From positions 310,001 through 374,000 of the forward strand of contig VTFK01000032.1 in the NCBI GenBank assembly GCA_009617715.1: 64,000 nucleotides of DNA, given 5' to 3'. Shown in pieces: positions 10,710 through 22,830 of the stretch. Position 1 is the first letter of the stretch; each line of letters starts with the position of its first letter. Position numbers and translations under genes: made by a program. The notes under the pieces were generated by a model, which was not told where the DNA came from, did not search any database, and saw only the letters and a list, made by a program, of their open reading frames with translations. The DNA is from Plectrocnemia conspersa (lineage: Eukaryota > Arthropoda > Insecta > Trichoptera > Polycentropodidae).

Positions 10710-12120
10710 GTATCATATTATTTGGAATTAGTATAAATAAACGATTTTTTTATATTTTATTAGTAATAGAGAATATATATTATTTACTAGCTGCTAATAC
10801 CCAATTTTACTTTAACTCTAAATATACACAATATTTTTTTATATTAATTTTACAAACTTCACATGTAAATGCTAGTCATTACAATTTAAGAAAGAAAATT
10901 AAAAAAAAATTTACAATTTAAATGAAAAGAAAAAGAAAAAGAAACAATGAATTAAGTGCTAATTTTATTATATTTAGCTAAAAATCTAGAACTATTTCAA
11001 TCTCTAAAGCATTTACTTCGGCTCTTTATATTTATATTTAAATTTAAGGTTGTTTCTATCATAATCTGCGATACATAAGATTAGCGTGGTTACTCAAAGT
11101 ATTCTAATAGTATTTTCTGGTATGAAAATATCTATAAAAATATTTATTCAGGTTAGTAAAAAAATGTGTATTATATACTATATGTATACATATATTTATT
11201 TTGAATAAATATAAATTTTTAAAAATTGGTATTGCTGGTGTTACTCCACACCGAGCAATCATATGTTAAAATAGATCTAAAAAATTATTGGTCTATTAAG
11301 ATTTTATTTATTATTTTACATATTAGTCTGAGAGCCGCAATGGTAGCAAGCTTTTTAGAGCAAAGTTGCAAAATTTTAGCACAAATTACAAACGCTAGAT
11401 TTCAGTGGCAAAGTGTGTCTACGTTTTGTAAATAAAATTGTTTTTTTCTTCCATATTCTACCTCTCGAATATACAACATTAAATAATAAATAAAATATTT
11501 ATCGATTCTTAGTATTTCGTAAGCCTTAATAAATAACAATGTAGGAAAAAATTGGTTTAACGTGAAATGGGAGACGTTTTAAAGTATCACTTTGCAAAAT
11601 TTTTATATCGGTAGATAGTAAGTTGTCCGAGGGCGAAGTAAAGTTAATTTTCTAAACAGATAATACATATATAAATATGAAATCGGGAAGATTAGTTGGG
11701 GTGGTTAAAAGAGGTGAAACTATACACATGTACAGGGTAATTAAACAAAATTTAATTTATTTCAGTCAAAGGGTATAAATAATAAACATATTTAACTAAC
11801 ACCTTGTTTTATATTACTTTAAATTTTGATTTGGTTTTAAATGCAATATAAAATTTACAGGATAATTGCGGTATTCGAATATTTTAGATTTTGGATTAAA
11901 GTTTCTGTTATTAACCTATTAAAAAATCCTTTTAACATACATATAAAAACTTTTACAAATACAATAAAGATATCTAGAATGAAATAATATAATATAAATA
12001 AACTCAATATGTATTTCCAAGGCAAATCAAAAACTAATTTTAAATAAAGTAAAGATCAAATAAATAAATAAATGTAGACTAAAATAAATAGTTTTAAGGT
12101 AAATAATATAGAGCTGAAAT
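10710..12120. other. AT-rich non-coding stretch
   Basis: No gene seen. It contains the dispersed repeat copy at 11231-11475; the rest is low-complexity A/T DNA with many AATAAA-like hexamers. Confidence 0.5.
11231..11475. repeat. dispersed repeat family R3, copy 1
   Basis: Begins near GTGTTACTCCACACCGAGCA, followed by ATCATATGTTAAAAT. A diverged copy in the same orientation lies at 16431-16745 and a shorter one at 19425-19475. Further shared landmarks with copy 2 are GCCGCAATGGTAGCAA (GCTGCAATGGCAGCAA in copy 2) and a terminal CTACCTCTC/TACACCTCTC. The 69-codon frame here is not preserved in copy 2. Probably an old transposon or SINE-like family. Confidence 0.6.
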
Positions 12121-12139
12121 AAATATTAGGTCAGTTGTA

Positions 12140-12240
12140 TCAATTATCTGGAGAAAAAAAATCAAAATTCTAAGTCGGAATATTTTGCATCATAGCTTCC
12201 AACGTTTTATGCCAATGGAATTAATAAAATTGACTTTTTT
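12140..12240 (+). pseudogene. mariner transposase C-terminal fossil
   Basis: In one frame 12179-12229 reads YFAS-stop-LPTFYANGINKID, which lines up with FFASKSTEFYTNGINKLIE at the C-terminus of the mariner at 9434-10707. Upstream sequence is compatible with the preceding segment after indels. No termini are visible, and the match is short, so this is a probable rather than certain third mariner relic. Confidence 0.5.
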
Positions 12241-12599
12241 TGATATTATGAGTGAGTATTTTGTATCAATAATATAAAAAAAGACATGATTTTTTAATTT
12301 CCTTAAATTACCAAATAATGCCTTTTCACTCCCATTGTTATGATACATATAGAACTGGAAATCTATGAGAAAAGAACTAAATATATTTTAGCACATTTTT
12401 CATCCGTTCTTAAAGTTAATTATTATTATTTTTTTTACAACTAAATATTAAGTTATTTTTTCACTAGTTTGCCTACACTCATTTTATCTGCAGTATTTCA
12501 GTCATGTCATCACCAATTATGTGTTACTTAATTATTTTCAAAATCCACCCTCATCTTCAGCTCATTAGAACGAAGATCGACTTTTTAAGTCGTTCCCTT

Positions 12600-13075
12600 T
12601 CTACCAGTAAAAATAATAAAGTACCCTCTTTTCTTTCGAAAATAACCCAGACGTAACATAATCATCGCGCCAGTTCTCCCGCAAAGTTGAATCCCGAAGC
12701 CATAAGTAATACGTTTCAAAACCGAAATGACAGGAGATTGGTAATACGATACGCACCACGGCAAGGGGGATCGAAATCGCAGCATCGCGAGCACACACAC
12801 ACACACACACACACACATTAAAGGACTTCTCTCATATACACATACAAACACGTGTCGTTATCAGGGCAGCAGCCATACGTTACTGACGCATCTCATTAAC
12901 TCTGGCGTGGCTAATGTATGGCCCCCGGTGTGTCTGAAGCACCATCATGCCACATGCTCCTAGTTTGTTCAGCGATACTGACTGTTTGCCATCGTAGGAC
13001 CTGCGGCTACATTGCACGATGGGGATGTTATGTGATAGGGTGGCTTTAATTGATTTTTGAACGCTTAACCTCATT
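12600..13075. other. GC-raised block with (AC)n microsatellite
   Basis: GC-raised compared with the flanks, with an AC repeat of about 13 units at 12792-12817. Minus-strand frames of 88 and 64 codons cross the block but the first is partly encoded by the microsatellite and neither resembles a known protein. It may be a conserved non-coding element or an unrecognised exon. Confidence 0.25.
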
Positions 13076-13079
13076 CAAA

Positions 13080-14280
13080 CTGAGACTAGTTTAGTGAGAT
13101 TTGTTTAATAGTCCATTTCGTGGACTTATAATAAATTAACTATTGTCATATTATATAATAGAATTATTATTTTTTCTATACTCCAAATTGATTAATTCCT
13201 CAGCAATTTTCTTCCATGAAGTTTGTGATGTTTAACGAAAAAATCACATTATCAGATATCAAAAACAAGTTTTCAAAATTAATATTTGAATATTCATATA
13301 TAATATAGGAAATGTAATAAAATGTATCAATGTTTATATTAATTTTGACAATATTAACTCTTATAATACTTATCTACATTTGGCCAACTGCCAACCATTA
13401 AATTGTACCACTTGATGGCAACACGAGCAGTTCGACGATTAATGAAAACATACTTTTCTTTGTACATAAATCCTTGACTATTTATAAAAAAACTTGTGTG
13501 TAGCTAGAGAAGAATTTTAGTGACATCTAGATTGAAAATGCATTTTTTTGATTAGCGATACAGATTTTTTAAACGCTATTTTAAAATTACATTATTACAG
13601 TTATTAATAAAAAATATTGCTTGTATTTTTTTTTATTGTAATTATACAATATGATTAAAACAGTTATAAATAATAAAATAAAGAAAATATTACGGTATAT
13701 CTTATATAATATAATATTCACTTTGTTGTGTATTAAAATAAGCTCGAAAAGCACATATTATACTCGAGCTTTCGTCTCATAATCTCAAACTTTACTTCGT
13801 GCAAATTAATCTGTAACTGAAAATGCTCTATCTGAGTTTACATTTGTTAGGCTTAAATATGTTACTTATATTTAAATACAAATATACAAATTCCCGATGT
13901 TTTCTACAAACTTATTTTCAAACATAATATTTAGAGCCCATAAAGATGAATGAAACAATAAAATAATTGTGGTGGTTTTACCCACCTGCACAATTTATCA
14001 TAATTATAGGTCATTTATTAAGTCAGACACAGTTTTTCAAACAATAAAAGAGCGATAACGTGACCATACAATCGCATTTATAATTGCAATATTGCACGGA
14101 CCACCTAATATCACATCTATCTCAAGTTAATTACATATATGTACCGTTGATAAACTTATCTTTGTTTGAATAGGATGCGCGATGGACAGTACGTTCTACC
14201 CTGCGCATAATACTATTGTTATTATACACTTTGATTGCCTATCACCGGAGTGGCCATCTGAACCGTATTTATTTTAAGGC
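13080..14280. other. AT-rich non-coding stretch
   Basis: No gene. A short segment at about 13411-13480 (TGGCAACACGAGCAG and the following 40 bp) weakly resembles the distal part of the foldback element (38105-38165, TGGCAACACTGAGCAG), possibly a very old copy. 14030-14280 is moderately GC-raised without recognisable content. Confidence 0.35.
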
Positions 14281-14336
14281 GTAAACATATTTCGTGGGTG
14301 TGTTTAAAAAGCGATGCATAAACCAGCATTATAAAA

Positions 14337-14600
14337 TTAGTACCACTTGGTCACATTTAGACGCCATGGAGAATACGGAAGACATAAGCGGATCGTTCTG
14401 AGAGCATCACGATAACACATTATGACTGAATCTAGCTGCTCCACCAAAATCACAGCAGATAATAATATAATACAACATGAGACGCCAAACATCATAGGTG
14501 TCTCTAAGAAGCGATGCAATTGCCCATCTGTGATTCGCCATAGCTGTCTCGAATTAACATTATAAATAATTTGACACTTGGTCACAGAGGAAGAGACACA
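14337..14600 (-). repeat. diverged inverted repeat R4, left copy
   Basis: 14505-14600 read on the minus strand matches 16032-16155 on the plus strand: both contain a CTGTGA-CAAGTGTCA segment, then GAGACA, CTCTGG/CTATGG, CGAAT, GACAATTGCATCGCTT-like sequence. The minus reading encodes RQLWRITDG and the partner RQLWRIADK, so an old coding repeat is possible. The intervening distance is about 1.5 kb. Confidence 0.5.
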
Positions 14601-14929
14601 TTGAGAGACGCTCCAAGAAAGACACTATGAAGTCACACTACGATATATACTATGTATGTTTATAAAATTTAAATAAACTTTTACTAGCTTTTGCCTGCTC
14701 AGCTACCTTCGGCTTTAATACCCGAAAAAGTCATTCTCTTTTCTTTAATGCATTTTTTTCTTTTTTTTCCAGAATGTACTATCATAACGTTAACCTTAAT
14801 ATGACTGAAATATTTTACTTTTATTTAAATTTTTTTATGTTTTTTTATAAAATAAGAATAATATTAAATAATTCGTAAAATGTTATAAAATAACACTCCT
14901 ACTCTTGAACCGCACCCTGAATGCAAATT

Positions 14930-15240
14930 TGATCAGGTTTTCCGATTAATTAGGCGCGCGCGCGCAATTTGGGAACCGCTGGTCGATCCCTGGGGCCGCT
15001 GTGGTATTTACGCAACTAGAAAACAAATAAAGCACACATTTATTCGGGACAATGTTTGTGCGCCATTGTTTACCACCGGCGCTCCTCCAAAATGAAATAT
15101 GACAAATATTGCACGGAACGGAGACCGCGGGCTTTTCATAACCGGGTGTTTACAAAGCCACGTTACAGGCCATTCCCGGAACAGGTGTTCTGTAACGTGC
15201 TAAATTAGTAAAAATATACGCGGGTAGCTGCTTTAAGCCG
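14930..15240. other. GC-rich island with a long-arm dyad
   Basis: Clear GC-rich island (GGCGCGCGCGCGC at about 14953-14965, CCACCGGCGCTCCTCC near 15075). A perfect 10-bp inverted repeat, CACGTTACAG at 15159-15168 and CTGTAACGTG at 15190-15199, is separated by 21 bp. No open frame or repeat copy. Candidate regulatory DNA. Confidence 0.35.
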
Positions 15241-15449
15241 AACAAAACATTTTATTCTATAGTATATGCAGAGACGAAAAAAATAATAAACTTTTAGGGG
15301 GCTTCCTTATGTATGTTGCTTTTTTTGGTTTTAATGGATTTATTTATAAATATTATTAGGTAAAACTATATATAAATGTTTGAGATGTGTACATAGATTT
15401 TATATACATATTTGCATTATATAACCTTTATAGGAATAATTATATATTT

Positions 15450-15790
15450 CCTGAAAGACAAAGGGGTGTATATGTTACCTCAGCCTTGCAGCCTTGGCCC
15501 TCAGTTCCCCTCAGGGCCGAGTCCTTTAGCCCTGCTTGCGTTACTCTGCTATGCTTTGTTTATAATCAGTAGTGCCTCGCGCCCTACCTCAGACGGCCAA
15601 CGCCAGATCACTTCCAGGATTTGGGTTTTAACTTCAATAGTGGTCCCTCGCTTTTCCACACTATAAACGGCAAACTCAAGCGTGTGGTCGACTGGCGCCG
15701 GACCAAATATAAACAGTCCATATGCTCACTTCCGCGATTGATAACCAAGGGTAAAATAACAATAGTATTATACGCAGGGTATATTGTCTT
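15450..15790. other. GC-raised region, unassigned
   Basis: GC-raised segment with overlapping open frames of 84 (15412) and 76 (15621) codons. Neither matches a family I recognise. TGGCGCCGGACC at about 15693-15704 recalls a tRNA primer-binding site of LTR retroelements, but no LTR pair or gag/pol coding was found, so I do not call one. Could also contain an unrecognised exon. Confidence 0.2.
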
Positions 15791-16031
15791 GCGCAAGTCT
15801 TGCCTATACTTAACACAAATGTTTGATCTCAAGATCTCTCTTTCATTGTAATGAGTATATTGTGTGTGTCTCGACTGTCAAGACTTTTTCTTTCTCTTTT
15901 CATTTGTTTGCAATGGTCATTATAATGACCTTTAAATTTAAAAAAAATGCGCTTCGCTGGTGTCTTTCATGTCAATTCAATCTCTTAGCTCGTCTCTGCT
16001 GTTATGACTCCCTAGCGACCCACTTCGTGTC

Positions 16032-16180
16032 TTTTGTGTTTCTCTGTATCTGTGAACAAGTGTCATATATATTATATAATACTAAAATGAGACAACTCTG
16101 GCGAATAGCAGATAAAGATGTTTGTGAGACAATTGCATCGCTTTTATACACATCCACGAAATGTTTTTACGCTCTAAATT
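16032..16180 (+). repeat. diverged inverted repeat R4, right copy
   Basis: Inverted partner of 14505-14600. The shared coding-like piece RQLWRIAD is followed here by an open reading to 16182. The two arms are perhaps 70 percent identical, so this is an old duplication or a pair of element ends rather than a recent hairpin. Confidence 0.5.
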
Positions 16181-16430
16181 AGTAACAAATCGAATGATGA
16201 CTCCAACCAAATTTTGCAAGAGCAATAGTACTATGCGCAGAGAAGTCCTTTCCAAGCAAAGAGTACTCTTTTAGCTCATACTATTCATGATTAATGTTTT
16301 TTCCGATGCATAATATTTTTGGGTTAATGCAGTTACACGAAATATTTATTTTATTATTTATATAGATATATTTTGTATATTATTTATATATAAATATTTT
16401 GAATGATCTGTAAGTAACAAATATAAGTAC

Positions 16431-16745
16431 TGTTGTTACTCCACCCCAAGCAATCATATGTTTAAGTGAGTCTTAAAAATAATTTGTGTACTAAGATATT
16501 TTAAGTTAGCGCGCTCTTATTATTAAATATTGGTATAAGGGCTGCAATGGCAGCAATCCTCTTAGAGTAAAGTAAAAAATGTTTATCAAATATAAACTTG
16601 GAGTCAAAGTCTAGATATTTAATGATTAATTTACATTCTATGTTACTGCCATGTTCACATTGGAAAGGCAGTGGTAAAGTTTGTTTACGTGTTTCATAAA
16701 TATAATCAATTCTGTTTAATTTTAATTTACACCTCTCAATAACGG
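16431..16745. repeat. dispersed repeat family R3, copy 2
   Basis: Starts at TGTTGTTACTCCACCCCAAG and CAATCATATGTTTAAG, matching 11231 onward. It is longer than copy 1 in its second half because of insertions. No coding. Confidence 0.6.
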
Positions 16746-16749
16746 TTCT

Positions 16750-18480
16750 TCTTAATCAACATCTTTATTTGTATATGCAATATTGATTTAAATAAAACAA
16801 TTGGAATCTACTATCAGTGACTTTTAGCAGAATCTTTTTTACATATTACATAAGAATTTTTATTTGAGGACGATTTTCACATGAGTGTACAACTTTAGGG
16901 TCAATATATAATTTTACATTTTCAATAAATTGCCTTGATAGTAAACCTACAAAATAGTAAATCAGGTATCCTCAGAAATCATACAAAATAATATTCGCTT
17001 ATTAAAAATATTATGTAAGAACCAACCTTGATTTATTATATGATATTATTTTAGTTTTAATAGTACTTCTAATATTAAAAGATAAAATAAAATAAGCTCG
17101 TTACATGTTGTGAAATTAAAATATTTTTTTTATTATTTATACAAATTTTAAGTATTTTATTTATATTACAGAAACCGCACAAGTCTTTTCGTTTACCCAA
17201 TATTTTATATTATAAGAAATAACATTTTTTCTCAACGTTTCAAAATTGCCTACAATAGAGAACGAACCATTTAAACGACGAAAACTGTCCAACGTTTCAA
17301 TAAAAGACCGAACGAGGAAAATCGACGTTCGCTTTGCCGATTTTCCCCTTCTTATATAGTTTTTTTTCTTTTTCTCCCCCGTTTAAAACCTTCATAACGA
17401 TTTTTACGACAGCCAGTTATACGAAGGCTTCAAAAATAACGACAAACGTTATTTTCAATACATTTAATAAAATTTAAAAAATCATTAATCAAACTCTCGT
17501 TTTTATCGTGTTCACAAAATTTAACAATAATTTTGTGTAAAAAAAGGTTGTATCAACCTTCGACGGCAAGGATTTTCTGTGATTGAAATTTACGTTTTTA
17601 TAAAAAATATAAAATAATGGTTGTTCGTTGAAATCGTCGGATTTGAACCGTTCAAGGGCGTGAAATTGGATTTGTTGCATTCGAATCGCGAGCCGTGAAG
17701 GTATTCCAAGTTGAAAATAATATCTTATTATCTACTATGTCAGGATTATACAATAAATTAATTCTAAATCTTGACAAAGTAGACAGACGTTAAGTCCTTG
17801 AGGCGGTTCACCTTCCTTCCTCCAGTCGAGCGAGTCTAAACAAGGAGACAAGACAATTGTTTGTTTTCCTCTAGTAGCAGTCCCACTCTCTAAATCTGAG
17901 TTTACATTTCACGTATATGTATTATACGATCCGTAGAACAAGCACAGTACAATTTACTCAGAATGTGTTTACTCAACAAGCATAGGTATACACAGTAAAA
18001 AATGTGTTTGTACCCAGTAACGAGTACTCGAAGCAAATGGACATAATGGAAATTTGAATTACTAAATATTGAAAAATAAATTCTTAGTTAAATGTGTATT
18101 TAAATAAATATTTTAAGCTACCCTATATACAGTATGTATTTACTGACGTAAAAAATTGGCACTGTGCCACGGTGGGCATCGGTACCCATAAAAATTTCGT
18201 TGCAGGTCACTTCAATAACGGGATTTAACACCATACGTACCCGACCCGCCTTCCTTAATTACATTTATACCACAAAAATTTAACTACGTATAAAAATATA
18301 TAATGGTATAGATGGACATTACAGCGCCATGGGGGACACCGGTGACCGACACCTTACCGACTACAACTAATTAATTATCTTTACTATATTTTCGTTGAAA
18401 AGTTTTGTATTCTTAATTCTTTGCAACATGCCATCGCGCAATTTCGCAATGCCGTTCGGCGACTTTGTACTCTCTTATTA
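16750..18480. other. AT-rich stretch with small GC-raised patches
   Basis: No gene recognised. 17260-17420 is GC-raised (AACGACGAAAACTG, AATCGACGTTCGC); 18150-18260 contains TGCCACGGTGGGCA, a partial palindrome. The minus open frame at 17489-17680 lacks any recognisable feature. Confidence 0.4.
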
Positions 18481-18484
18481 TTAT

Positions 18485-18800
18485 TATCATTGAAAAGGTA
18501 AACTTTGCAGGAAGCTGTCAATTTTTCACGCGCGACAGCTGACAGCAGACCATCTGTCAAAATAATCGCGAAGAGCGTCGCTTCTCAATCTTCTCCGCTT
18601 CTCTCTCTCTCAATACTCTTGGCATTCCGTTCGAGACGCGTTGACCCCTTTTCTCTTTCACCGCACAGTCATTCATATTCTCAAAGATTGAGGGTCACGA
18701 TCTTCGCCGTTTATATAATAAGACTTGTCGAACAAATTATGCATGGTTTTCCTCTACTCAGAACTCAAGTGATCGAGAGTCTCTCAATATATTGAATAGC
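18485..18800 (+). promoter_or_regulatory. CT-rich, GC-raised promoter-like island
   Basis: Contains repeated CAGCTG/CTGTCA motifs (18533-18560), a CTTCTCTCTCTCTC tract, and a TTTATATAATAAG TATA-like element near 18710. A 96-codon plus frame (18505-18795) is rich in Ser/Arg and resembles no protein family; it is probably a by-product of composition. Promoter or 5'UTR is one reading, but no initiator/TATA geometry is decisive. Confidence 0.2.
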
Positions 18801-19420
18801 ACTACTAAGTTTGATTTAAAAAGAAAAAGTGAATAACTAGCAGTTATTGTAAATCAACTCGAAGTTTGAAACAATTCATTACTAGATATGATTTAAAAAC
18901 GTAAATATTTTTTATACTATATATACCAGGCCTACCGAGAGGGGGGAGAAAATGTAACAAAAATCATAATAAGAATATATTTATAAAAAGAAAATTGACT
19001 TCAAATAATGATGTATGTACTGATGTATTTTAGAAATAAATTCCTTTAGCCCTATTAATACATACAAGAAATAAAAGGAGCGGAACATTGCCTTCAAAAG
19101 CACCCACTTTCTTGGTAGTACTTTCACATTAACATTATTATTCAAAGGAACAGATTTTTTGACGCGGCTCCGTTTGTATTATAATTTGTTTGCAAATTAT
19201 TGTTAACTATATTGCTTTTTGAACGTTAAAAATTTTAGACATGAGAGGAAATATTCAACGAATGTAAATTAATAGCAGTAAATATAGGTATTCGATCTAA
19301 AAATTCAAACCGAATAAACAAAGAAATAACGAAAAATCAACAACAGCACCAGCTGAATTATATTAATTTAATGTTGTTGTATGGAGCAAAATATATAATG
19401 TAAATTATCTTAACTAAAAA
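18800..19420. other. AT-rich non-coding stretch
   Basis: No gene or shared repeat recognised. Confidence 0.5.
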
Positions 19421-19424
19421 CAAA

Positions 19425-19475
19425 TAGTGCTACTCTACCCCCAGCAAGCACATGTATGTTAAAATAAGATTTGAG
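19425..19475. repeat. dispersed repeat family R3, copy 3 (short)
   Basis: GTGCTACTCTACCCCCAGCA followed by AGCACATGTATGTTAAAATA resembles the start of the copies at 11231 and 16431. Similarity fades after about 50-100 bp. Confidence 0.45.
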
Positions 19476-19479
19476 TAAT

Positions 19480-21860
19480 TAATTTTTATACTTAAAGTTT
19501 CTCATGAATATCGGTTTAAAGGCCAGATTAATGTCGGATAGCACTTTGGAGAAACGATTAAGTGTTGTTATTAAATTGTGTATTACGGTCACTAATCGAC
19601 TTGTCAAAGCTGCTTAATTACAGGTACATAAATGTATATAAATTTGTAGTATATTAACAATATTCTCACGACTGCTACTAAAACCCTTAAGAATAACTTC
19701 AAATAGGTAACACTTTCAAATAACGAGGGCGCAACATTGATCTTTTGTGCGATTATTTCAATAGCCTTGCCATTTTTTTTCACTGTAGCTCCATTTTTTC
19801 ACGTTAAAAAAATGTTGAGAATAGGCGATACGAATCGGTCCCAATTGTGCCACCGTGCCCACATGCCAGAGCACAAATTCCGTTTGATAACCGTAGATAA
19901 TGGGCCCGCTTCGTACCCAAACTGGCTCACATATCGAACCAATTGATCACACTAACGGCCAATGATCCAAATTTACGAGCTAGCATCAAAAATGCATAAG
20001 TCATGCCCTCGGCCGCGTCCGAATTACTCCTTGACGACAGTTTTGGCTGACATAGTAAATAAATCGATTGTGCGAGAGATAAAAATCCATTGAAATCAAC
20101 ACATCGAATTTCGCGATAAAAGTGAAAGTCTTGAGATAACAAAATTGGTAAACATATGTTCAAATAAGTTTATATAAATTTATAGTTGAGTTCGTAACTT
20201 GATATTGAAAATTTGTATTTTTCCTCTTAAATATTAACCAAATTTTGTACAGCGACGTTTTAGCACTTTATTGCTTCGAGTGCAAGCGCATTTATTGCCT
20301 TTATCTCTATAAACTCTATAGTCCATACCTATCAATAGTTTTAGGCACAATATCAAAAATTCTTGTTGGATGAAATACGTTTACCATTTTATTATATTTG
20401 CAAAATTCATAAAACATTTTAATAATATTTATCATTTTGAAAAAAATACTATTCATTAAGGCAATACGTATAAAAAATTATGGTTAAATTTTTAGGTATA
20501 CGTACATAAAAATAAATCCATAACAAATTAACAAGAAAAAAATAAAAGTCTCATTTAGTCCCTCAAAAGCTTAAATCTAACAAAAATTGTGAAGTGTTGC
20601 TTTTAGTGAAATATAAAAAGTATTTTTTTATTAAAAGCTTCTAAAATCCACCTGAACAATTATTAAATTAAGCACTGCCTTTTAGAAACCTAAATTTGTG
20701 TACTAAAAAAATGATTTTAAAAATACTAATAATAAAAATAATACATATAATAAACGATTTTCGAATTAAAACAGATGTTTAATTCACGTTGTGATAAAGT
20801 AGAATATTTCCATAAATAATTCACTAATTTTATTGGAATGGAATTTCGATTGAAATCGACTTATTTTAAGCAATAAATATTAGGTACATCGTTTATTAAA
20901 TATTAATTACACGTTAATATGCCTAAAATAATAATTTATTTTAAAACACGATTTATTGCCATGTATTTCTCCTCGAGCTTATGTTGTCAATTTGCATTTT
21001 ATTGTGATTAATACTAAATCTAATTTGGCTCTGGGCGCCGGTAAGGCTTCGGCTCGAAATAGAAAATAATTAATACATAAAATTAACAAAAACACAACGC
21101 CTATAAAAAAATCTTGTTTACCGAATAACAGTCTACTAATTTTAACCGTAGGGGTGTATTTATGTATATAAGTATATTTATAATGAATAAAAGTTTTTTG
21201 AGTGGCTTCTAACATGTGACTATCACTCCACGAATCGCTCGAGGCTTTACTATATATAGTTAGGTTAATTAAAACTTTCGATATGTATAGGCGCAATAAT
21301 TGGCCAATTAAATTGATGAATATGCTCACGTTTATTATTTACAAATGTATGATCGATTGGTTGACTTTTACGATAGCGGTCAAGTGATTATGCCCTTTTA
21401 ATATAATTGCAATTTGAGCTAAAAATATTTATCGCAAAAAAAATGTTTTCATCTATCAACTTAACATTATATAATATAGGTAATAAATTAAAATCTTAAA
21501 CCTTCCGTATTATATCAGAACAATGCTAAAATATTATACAAGATTCTGCACATTTTCTAAAAATTTGAATTTCATAAAAATGTAGTTATTGTAATTTATT
21601 TTGTCGTCCTGAACTTAGATCTAAGTTTAAATCGTAGGTTCAAGTTCAAGTTTAACGATAAAATTCAACAATAAACAGTTAGGGTAAAGTCATCAAATAA
21701 ATAACCATTCGATTAAACTACTTTGAAACACAATGAAAAGTTGCTTAAGTTATATGTTTTTAGGGTTTGAAAACCCTAGGTGGTGATGACTTCGTAGCCA
21801 GTGAAACTCAGGGTGGAATCTAGTTAGAGATTTATTACATTATATTTATAATTGTTGTGA
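19480..21860. other. AT-rich non-coding stretch
   Basis: No gene. The moderately GC-raised patch 19830-20060 holds open frames of 69 (plus) and 78 (minus) codons without recognisable motifs. The 116-codon minus frame at 20979-21329 has hydrophobic runs typical of AT-rich chance frames. Confidence 0.45.
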
Positions 21861-22130
21861 CAGATGATAAATGGCGAGATGATTTCTCCGAGCGGTGGTG
21901 GAGAAGCTGGCGGAGGGATGTGTGAGTCTATGTTCGTATGTTGTCCGCGGGCTGCAAAGTTTTCTGACCAATCGCAATTAAGTAACAATCATCCAGCCAA
22001 TCACTGCAGTCGCTTCTTTAAACGGCGAAATAGGTAAACGCCTTTAGAAAGCGACGTTCGCTTGATGGTCATTGTTCAAGGTCGTATTGCATTGCAACTT
22101 GAATGTTGTGGGTCCGGTGATTGATTATAT
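21860..22130. other. GC-raised non-coding island
   Basis: Contains CCAAT-type motifs (GACCAATCGC at 21967-21976, CAGCCAATCAC at 21994-22004) and an AAACGGCGAAATAGG/AAACGCC pair. No open frame. Candidate regulatory element. Confidence 0.25.
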
Positions 22131-22427
22131 GCATGACCGTTTCGCAAAAAAAATATTCTTTTAATGAGAATATTTACTTTTAAAACATAACTCGTGTTAT
22201 TTATGAATTTTTTTCTGGTCGTAACGAGGGCTGTGTGGGGTCCCAATCGTTTACGCTATTGTCTTGTTTCCTTGTTGATGGATTATTATTTTGATCACAG
22301 TAAATTAACGCTGGTTTTATAACAAAGACCTTTTCAAACGTAGTAATCACTACAATTTTATTAAAATCAGACCATTTATGTCAAAAATATCATAAAAAAA
22401 ATCAAACTGGTAATAGAGGAACTTACT

Positions 22428-22830
22428 ATGTCATCAATTTGGCTTTAGAAATAAACATTCTACAATAGAGCATATGCATAGATTGGCAAAATATATTTAT
22501 AATGACTTTCAAAATTAAAAATATAGCTCAGCTGTATTTTTAGATTTTCCTCAAAAGTTCAATCTTGGCTCTCTAAAGAACATATAAGAGCTAATGAAAC
22601 TAATTAAATTATTGTTACATTAAAGCTAAACAAAGATAATAGTCCTCTAGTATTCATTAACGGGAAACGGGTATTACAAGGAACTTCGCAAAATATATTA
22701 AAATTCATCTCGACAGAAGACTAATTTAGAACTCATTTTTGGACTTCGCAGGTTGTATTCTCAAGTCTATTTTATGGAGCTAAACATTTTTTAGATATTC
22801 CAGAATAAATTCGGTTTATGCCTAACAATT
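22428..22830 (+). pseudogene. Jockey-type reverse transcriptase fossil
   Basis: Decayed non-LTR retrotransposon RT. In one frame near 22430-22540 it reads HQFGFRNKHSTIEHMHRL, the conserved palm region of Jockey-type RTs, then after one stop YSSAVFLDFPQKF, corresponding to catalytic motif A (consensus FLDxxxAFDxVWH) with the second acidic position degraded. The finger/palm segment with motifs B and C is deleted: the next recognisable stretch, at about 22690-22720, is KIHLDRRLI, equivalent to LGIHLDSRLNW at 38755 in the better-preserved Jockey. No poly(A) or target duplication seen. Inactive. Confidence 0.75.

Noticed and set aside
14680..14725. ACTAGCTTTTGCCTGCTCAG, similar to a very common arthropod repeat start (tagcttttgcccgcgg type)
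   Set aside because: Only about 30 bp fit and no second copy is in the window, so I did not list it as an element.
15690..15710. TGGCGCCGGACC as a retroviral/LTR-element primer-binding site
   Set aside because: No LTR pair, polypurine tract or gag/pol reading frames nearby.
15823..16182. 119-codon open frame as a gene
   Set aside because: It crosses the inverted repeat R4, is rich in Phe/Ser/Cys, and its best-conserved part belongs to the repeat.
18150..18205. TGCCACGGTGGGCA repeat-like similarity with 19845-19870 and, inverted, with 55505-55545
   Set aside because: Matches are short, partly palindromic and interrupted; they may be coincidental.
20979..21329. 116-codon minus open frame as a membrane protein gene
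   Set aside because: Hydrophobic stretches reflect AT-rich codons (Ile, Leu, Phe); no start context, homology or repeat conservation.
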